A stretch of 20,646 nucleotides of DNA from Chara braunii (taxonomy: Eukaryota > Streptophyta > Charophyceae > Charales > Characeae), in the NCBI GenBank assembly GCA_003427395.1, contig BFEA01000871.1, positions 173,993 to 194,638 on the forward strand, in the 5' to 3' direction. Below the pieces are notes generated by a model. The model had not been told where the DNA came from. It ran no database searches and worked only from the letters and a program-made list of their open reading frames with translations. Below are positions 17,655-20,646 of this stretch, one piece after another (position 1 is the stretch's first letter; each line of letters starts with the position of its first letter). The position numbers and the translations under genes are program-made.

Positions 17655-18042
17655 CCCACGCCAAAACCTTTTCGGTTTTGGCCGCCCAAAGTTCGGTCGT
17701 TTGGTACTACCGGCCCAAACAACGTTCCCCTTGGTGAAAGGCGCCTTCGCGCCGTGACCACATCTCCTTGGGCCTGTTTTCACCGGTTCAAGAATTTAGC
17801 GCTGTTTCTATGTCAGATTCATGAATCGGGAGGGCCCTTCTTTTTCAAAATCGCGTACGCGGGCCTCATTCGATACTTCAGAGTTACCACACTCGGCCAC
17901 TTTTACATGAAAATGAATCTAGCGCAGTTTAGGGCCCTTGGAGCGACGCGTGGGCCTGTATACCCCACATGCAAGTCATTGGGCCGGTAGTACCAAACGG
18001 CTAAACTTTGGGCGGCCAAAACCGAAAAGGTTTTGGCGTGGG
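17655..18042. mobile_element. 388-bp TIR element, right-arm copy
   Basis: TIRs are at 17655-17716 and 17981-18042, with the same interior as the left-arm element in reverse. The flanks match the left arm, so it is the same insertion carried by the duplication rather than a second event. Confidence 0.85.
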
Positions 18043-18540
18043 CATCTTCTACCGATTATCCCAACGTGTTATGCATGCCACGTATCATCCCAGGCATGCC
18101 AATGCAGCAACTCTATAGAGTCTACCACGTCTGCGTCAAGGACTTAAAAGGTCTACGAGGGGGGATGCCCCATCATCAATGCATGTCTACAACATACACA
18201 ACACTGGCATGCCACGTCAGACCATGCCTTACCATAATGTCACATTAGCATTCCACGTAGGCAGTGCGCCACATCAGCGGTTCTGATCTCACATTTCTCT
18301 CCCTCTAGACCAGCACCACATCAGCCTATTGCCAGCGAAACTCTTGCCGGTATCTGGAAGTCTTTAGTCTAGCCACACCATCATCTTCAATGGAGGTTAC
18401 CCGCATGTGCGGTACTCAACGTCTAGACCTGCGGTATTGACCACGCACGTTCATAAACGTGTTTCGTCCTGCACATGTGGCATCTCCCACTTACCTCGGT
18501 GCCATGTCGGCACGTGGAAACAGATTGTTATTAAGGAGTA
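18043..18540. other. Leader-like and unassigned sequence of the right arm
   Basis: Counterpart of 4066-4563, with no gene seen. It has scattered CCACATCAGC motifs, which are minisatellite-related. Confidence 0.35.
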
Positions 18541-18553
18541 TGCTCCGATACCA
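18541..18553 (-). other. Primer-binding site, right-arm copy
   Basis: On the minus strand this is the same TGGTATCGGAGCA as at 4053-4065, again three bases after a CA-ending LTR-like segment. Confidence 0.65.
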
Positions 18554-18556
18554 AAA

Positions 18557-19003
18557 TGTAATGAACCTAGACTGGAAGATACTCAACAGACGTCGAAGCA
18601 CAAGTAGACTCAGATCTTTACAATGTGTCCAGCTAATGTGAAGTGATATCTGAATCAATATCTCGTTACCAAAGACAAAGAGAGTGGAGGGAGAATAGAC
18701 AGAAGAGAAGGTGAAAGAGATAATCAATGAGCATTGAGCATTCAAGAGTAGCCTTATAAAACCCCTCTTCTTCTCCGGGCTTCCTCTCACCTCCACATCA
18801 TCAACCAATATACAATACAAGTCTGATAAGTTTTGATCACACCGAAGTTCCACGTGGCACTATTATCTCGTGGAGATCATGAAGACACCAGCAGCATATG
18901 GTAACGACGTCAACCTCAGATGAGTACCATATCCCAATCATCCACAGATCCCGATCCCCCTCCTTGTCGCAACCAGTCACCACATGTGGACAGCGTGTCC
19001 TAC
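18557..19003 (-). mobile_element. LTR-like segment, right-arm copy
   Basis: Counterpart of 3603-4049, with the same TATAAGG and the same end. Differences from the left copy are scattered single bases. Confidence 0.55.
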
Positions 19004-19023
19004 AGCAATGTAGACAAATGACA

Positions 19024-19034
19024 TGCGCCATGCC
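19024..19034. repeat. 11-bp target duplication, first copy
   Basis: TGCGCCATGCC, repeated at 19318-19328, flanks the 283-bp insertion. The uninterrupted site is 3437-3447 in the left arm, on the opposite strand. Confidence 0.8.
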
Positions 19035-19317
19035 TTCAGTTGGTGATAAGCTATAGTCAGACCACCCAAACTTATGGAACCCTGTGTGACAAGCCTGTTC
19101 ATAGATAAAGTAATAATAAAATATAGCCAAGTTATATCCTTTTGGTTCCAGCATGTGTGTGGCATTGGACCAAGACCACCCGAACTTATGGAACATGTCT
19201 GGTCCTCAGCCTGATTCTTTTTCTTAAAGCCAAAGCAGGAAGAGGCTGAGCCACCCAAACTTATGGAACGTGCTTAGACCTCCTCGTTCATAACAAAAAG
19301 AAACTGAAAGAAAACTC
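19035..19317. mobile_element. 283-bp insertion with three internal 19-bp repeats
   Basis: It is present in the right arm and absent from the left, with an 11-bp duplication on each side, so it is a true insertion. On the minus strand GTTCCATAAGTTTGGGTGG occurs three times (19251-19269, 19176-19194 with one change, 19062-19080), spaced 75 and 114 bases. Near the ends TTCAGTT (19035-19041) is mirrored by AACTGAA (19302-19308), but nine bases lie beyond the second. There are no long TIRs, LTRs or coding frame. An 11-bp duplication suits a Mutator-type or a LINE-mobilised element; the class is unknown. Confidence 0.75.
19062..19269 (-). repeat. Three spaced 19-bp direct repeats
   Basis: The copies are at 19062-19080, 19176-19194 and 19251-19269. 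Two are identical and one has a single C for T. They all lie inside the 283-bp insertion and may be protein-binding sites or remains of an internal duplication. Confidence 0.85.
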
Positions 19318-19328
19318 TGCGCCATGCC
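19318..19328. repeat. 11-bp target duplication, second copy
   Basis: TGCGCCATGCC, identical to 19024-19034. Confidence 0.8.
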
Positions 19329-19618
19329 AGCCGTGTAGACAGGTGCCATGATCCACATCAGCAAGGTAGACAGGTGGCAGCGCCACATCAGCAATGCCTG
19401 GCGCTCAGAACAGAAAGCGCCAGCATGCCGCCACAGTCCCGCATCGCCGTCCACACTCTCTCCATAGTGCCTCTGCACAGCCAGCGTCAAGCAAGCATCT
19501 TGCCAGCGTCGAGCCAGCGTCAATGACAACGTCAGAGTCGAGCTAGCGTCAAAGCAGCATAGCAAGACTGAATGTTGACCACCTGCAGACCCAGCCTTAT
19601 GTAGCATTTGGCGAGGCT

Positions 19619-19975
19619 GTCTGGCCTCAGGTTCCCTTTCCACAGTCGTGCAGATTGACTCACAGCCGAGGGCCTCGATAGTATAGTTGCAGATTTCCCG
19701 TTTGTCCTCATGCTGTCTGGGTACCCGCATACGAACAAGTGTGTGTGTCTGACTGGCGGCCTGGTCTGGGTACACTTTGACTTTGACTGTTGGATTCAGG
19801 CCCTGAATTTTTATTTGGGGTTCTTTTCCCTCCGTTCAGCCTGTGTCTGAGTGCGGCCTGGTAAGGCCNTCAGAAAATCTACGAGACATATGGCATGGAT
19901 TATTGCAAGTTTAATATCTAATTAAAATCACTGTTTGTTTTTTTCTTTTTTGAATTTTGTTATTTATTTTTTTGC
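19619..19975 (-). repeat. Repeat unit A, copy 2
   Basis: Inverted counterpart of 2790-3147 in the right arm, with one N at 19869. It includes the 11-base GGTACCCAGAC-type piece that copy 3 lacks. Confidence 0.88.
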
Positions 19976-20646
19976 CATTCGAAAATGTCATTAATAAAAA
20001 ACAAGAGGCCTGTAGAGGCTTTCTTCCCCTACACACCCCTTCCCCCCCCCCTCCCCCTATTTTTAGGGCCCCAAACAATTATTGGGGGTTCTTGGCCGCG
20101 TGCGGTTGGCAGCCCCCCGGTCATGACCGCGGGTGATACCATTAGCTTTCCGCTCAGCTGGAGAAGAAACTCATCTTCTTTACCCTCGTCCTCCCTCAGA
20201 TCGAAAACTCTCAGGCCCACCCTAGACCAAAACCCATCATTTCCTTTTCCCTGTCCCACGATCTGTTCCACTTAATTATCCTACCAAATAGTGCATTAAT
20301 CTGATAATTCGTAAAGGGGAGGGGGGGGGGAGGAGACGGAGTCTAATTCACACCACCTCTCTGAGGATTATACTGCTCCCCCTCAAGTTCCGTGAGGGAG
20401 AAGAGGCCACCTGAGGAAGTGCTTGATGGTTCTCCCGTGTCCTATGCTATTCATGTGGAGCGCCTGGTGCCGGAGTCCCATGCTATACAGAAGACAGGCA
20501 CCACTACTCAAGACCTCTCAAGAACTGTGAAGAACCACTGGCCCAGCCCACCCCTCGCGAGAACCCTGCCTGGCTTGCCCCCTGCGTTCTGCATCTTGAC
20601 CCCTGTTCCAGGTGCAGAGCATAAGGTCCAGACAGTTGCAGGGCCT
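19976..20646. other. Outer part of the right arm
   Basis: Counterpart of 2117-2790, with G-rich and C-rich runs, a polypurine-type tract on the minus strand near 20380, and the open frame described at 2506-2736. I recognise no gene. Confidence 0.4.

Larger units (their letters stand above)
17187..20646 (-). repeat. Right arm of the large inverted repeat (open at window end)
   Basis: It mirrors 2117-5421: partial L, TIR element, LTR end with primer site, minisatellite remnant, unit A, AT-rich tract, pyrimidine tracts. It differs by a 283-bp insertion with target duplication and by loss of several minisatellite units. The match is unbroken up to the last base, so the arm continues outside. Confidence 0.92.

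Noticed and set aside
2117-20646. The inverted arms as a pure assembly mirror artefact
   Set aside because: The arms differ by scattered substitutions, a 283-bp insertion with target duplication, and minisatellite copy number, which a mirrored contig would not show.

Overview
The window looks like repeat-rich nuclear DNA from a eukaryote, made almost entirely of broken retrotransposons and small non-autonomous elements. No intact host gene was found. The Ty3/Gypsy pol domains, the tRNA-Met-like primer sites and the chromodomain fit a green-lineage genome. The wording of the RT/RNase H region reminds me of charophyte algae such as Chara, but that is recollection and could not be checked. Several N bases and one tandem copy beside an N point to a draft assembly.

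Layout. (1) 1-476 is the 3' end of a plus-strand Ty3/Gypsy chromovirus: integrase tail, then a frameshifted chromodomain. It is followed by LTR-like sequence with CCAAT and TATA boxes and a tRNA-like A-box/B-box stretch near 1910-1963. (2) 2117-5421 and 17187-20646 are arms of a large inverted repeat of about 3.3-3.5 kb, roughly 3% different in one ~215-base stretch compared by eye. The right arm runs off the window end, so the true arms are longer. Each arm holds a repeat unit (A), a minisatellite, an LTR end with a primer-binding site, a 389-bp element with 62-bp terminal inverted repeats, and a piece of a repeat called L here. (3) Between the arms lies a minus-strand Ty3/Gypsy element. L copies at 4962-5590 and 16198-16808 lie in the same orientation, and the second abuts a primer-binding site, so they are probably its LTRs or LTR parts.

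The Gypsy element reads leftward: Gag with a CCHC knuckle, protease, RT, RNase H, a cysteine-rich PHD-finger-like domain, integrase, then an extra reading frame with a strongly acidic stretch. Gag through the start of RT share one frame. RT through the N-terminal half of integrase share a second, and the rest of integrase uses a third. At least ten in-frame stops, two frameshifts, a damaged protease motif (DTG to DIG) and a lysine in place of the integrase catalytic glutamate show it is dead. The RT YMDD motif and RNase H acidic residues remain.

The most unusual points are the PHD-like finger inside pol, the long accessory frame downstream of integrase, and a 283-bp insertion in the right arm. 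That insertion has an 11-bp target duplication and three internal 19-bp repeats, and the left arm preserves the matching empty site.
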